From Sulfurimicrobium sp964552675 (GTDB lineage Bacteria > Pseudomonadota > Gammaproteobacteria > Burkholderiales > Sulfuricellaceae), in assembly GCA_964552675.1 (NCBI GenBank), contig CAZKHJ010000005.1:65416-129415 (forward strand): a stretch of 64,000 nucleotides of DNA, in the 5' to 3' direction. How positions within the stretch are numbered: position 1 is the first letter of the stretch; each line of letters starts with the position of its first letter. The notes beneath the pieces are model-generated. The model was not told the DNA's origin, did no database searches, and saw only the letters and a program-made list of their open reading frames with translations. Both the position numbers and the translations under genes were made by a program. Shown here one piece after another: positions 63,842 through 64,000 of this stretch.

Positions 63842-63867
63842 CTTCGTTGCAGAACAGCGCAACGAAG
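63842..63867 (+). repeat. Perfect 9-bp hairpin between rRNA promoters P2 and P3
   Basis: CTTCGTTGC (63842-63850), loop of 8, GCAACGAAG (63859-63867). It would form at the 5' end of transcripts from P2. A smaller hairpin (TCTCG/CGAGA, 63926-63940) follows P3. Confidence 0.65.
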
Positions 63868-63890
63868 CAGGAAGCGAAGCAAAAAACTTC

Positions 63891-63918
63891 TTGACGCAGC
63901 GAACGGTGACTGTATAAT
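63891..63918 (+). promoter_or_regulatory. rRNA operon promoter P3
   Basis: TTGACG (63891-63896), 16-base spacer, TATAAT (63913-63918) with TG directly upstream, and GCGCACCTCTCG downstream as in P1. Confidence 0.88.
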
Positions 63919-63957
63919 GCGCACCTCTCGCTGAGACGAGAAAGAAATGTTTCAACC

Positions 63958-64000
63958 GTTCTTTAAAAAGTTACAGCCAATAAGTGTGGGCGCTTGTCGG
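63958..64000 (+). ncRNA. rRNA leader (boxA-like, upstream of 16S)
   Basis: GTTCTTTAAAA at 63958-63968 resembles the NusB/S10 boxA, followed by sequence typical of betaproteobacterial pre-16S leaders (AGTGTGGGCGCTTG). The mature 16S gene starts past the window. Confidence 0.75.

Overview
This window looks like core chromosome of a chemolithoautotrophic, sulfur-oxidising betaproteobacterium. A relative of Sulfuricella or another Nitrosomonadales/Gallionellales-type sulfur oxidiser would fit, but the genus is an inference from gene content and not a sequence match. The lifestyle is shown by form II RuBisCO (cbbM) with its activase genes cbbQ and cbbO and divergent regulator cbbR, a cytoplasmic sulfite dehydrogenase (soeABC), and a sulfur-relay set (rhodanese, tusA, dsrE2) immediately downstream of soeABC. 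The housekeeping gene orders (ffh/ypjD/yfjD, pilB-pilC-pilD-coaE, rpsP-rimM-trmD-rplS, rplM-rpsI, an rRNA promoter after tyrS) are typical of Betaproteobacteria.

Layout. 1-3.2 kb: Kdo synthesis (kdsC partial, kdsD) diverging from a KefB-like antiporter. 3.2-8.4 kb: a variable stretch with a nucleotidyltransferase-fold gene beside an inverted repeat, a lone prepilin, an ABC-2 permease without its ATPase, and an orphan membrane histidine kinase. 8.4-12.6 kb: an RND efflux pump without an outer-membrane partner. 12.7-18.7 kb: the sulfur block, read soeA-soeB-soeC-rhd-tusA-dsrE2 on the minus strand. 19-29.2 kb: ffh, membrane genes, type IV pilus assembly (pilBCD), coaE, a BepA-like protease and moaC. 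29.2-29.5 kb: a compact non-coding palindromic element with a TAA duplication, inserted at the moaC stop codon. 29.5-39.1 kb: five signalling genes on one strand forming a probable phosphorelay (CHASE/PAS hybrid kinase, receiver, Hpt-containing hybrid kinase, HD-GYP phosphodiesterase, Hpt-REC-REC-GGDEF cyclase). 39.1-44.2 kb: rpsP operon, ogt and xerD. 44.2-47.2 kb: pilA with a sigma-54-type promoter and its accessory gene, then AlkD-like and YhcH-like genes. 47.2-52.8 kb: the CO2-fixation locus. 52.8-56.2 kb: NtrBC and neighbours. 56.3-63.6 kb: ribosomal proteins, argC, bactofilin, erpA, anmK, an M23 peptidase and tyrS. 63.6-64 kb: three tandem rRNA promoters and the leader of an rRNA operon whose 16S gene lies beyond the window.

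How it fits together. The sulfur relay would pass persulfide sulfur in the cytoplasm, and the SoeABC enzyme would oxidise sulfite to sulfate and feed electrons to the quinone pool, supplying energy for CbbM-based CO2 fixation under CbbR control. NtrBC sits tail-to-tail with cbbR, so carbon and nitrogen regulators are neighbours. The phosphorelay can both make and break cyclic di-GMP, and its first kinase carries a PAS domain with FixL-like haem-site residues, so it may couple oxygen or redox state to the switch between motile (type IV pilus) and attached states. No tRNA gene, CRISPR array or complete insertion sequence was seen. Most of the window is ordinary core genome. The items I rate most worth a second look are the palindromic element, the phosphorelay cluster and the soeB-soeC intercistronic hairpin.
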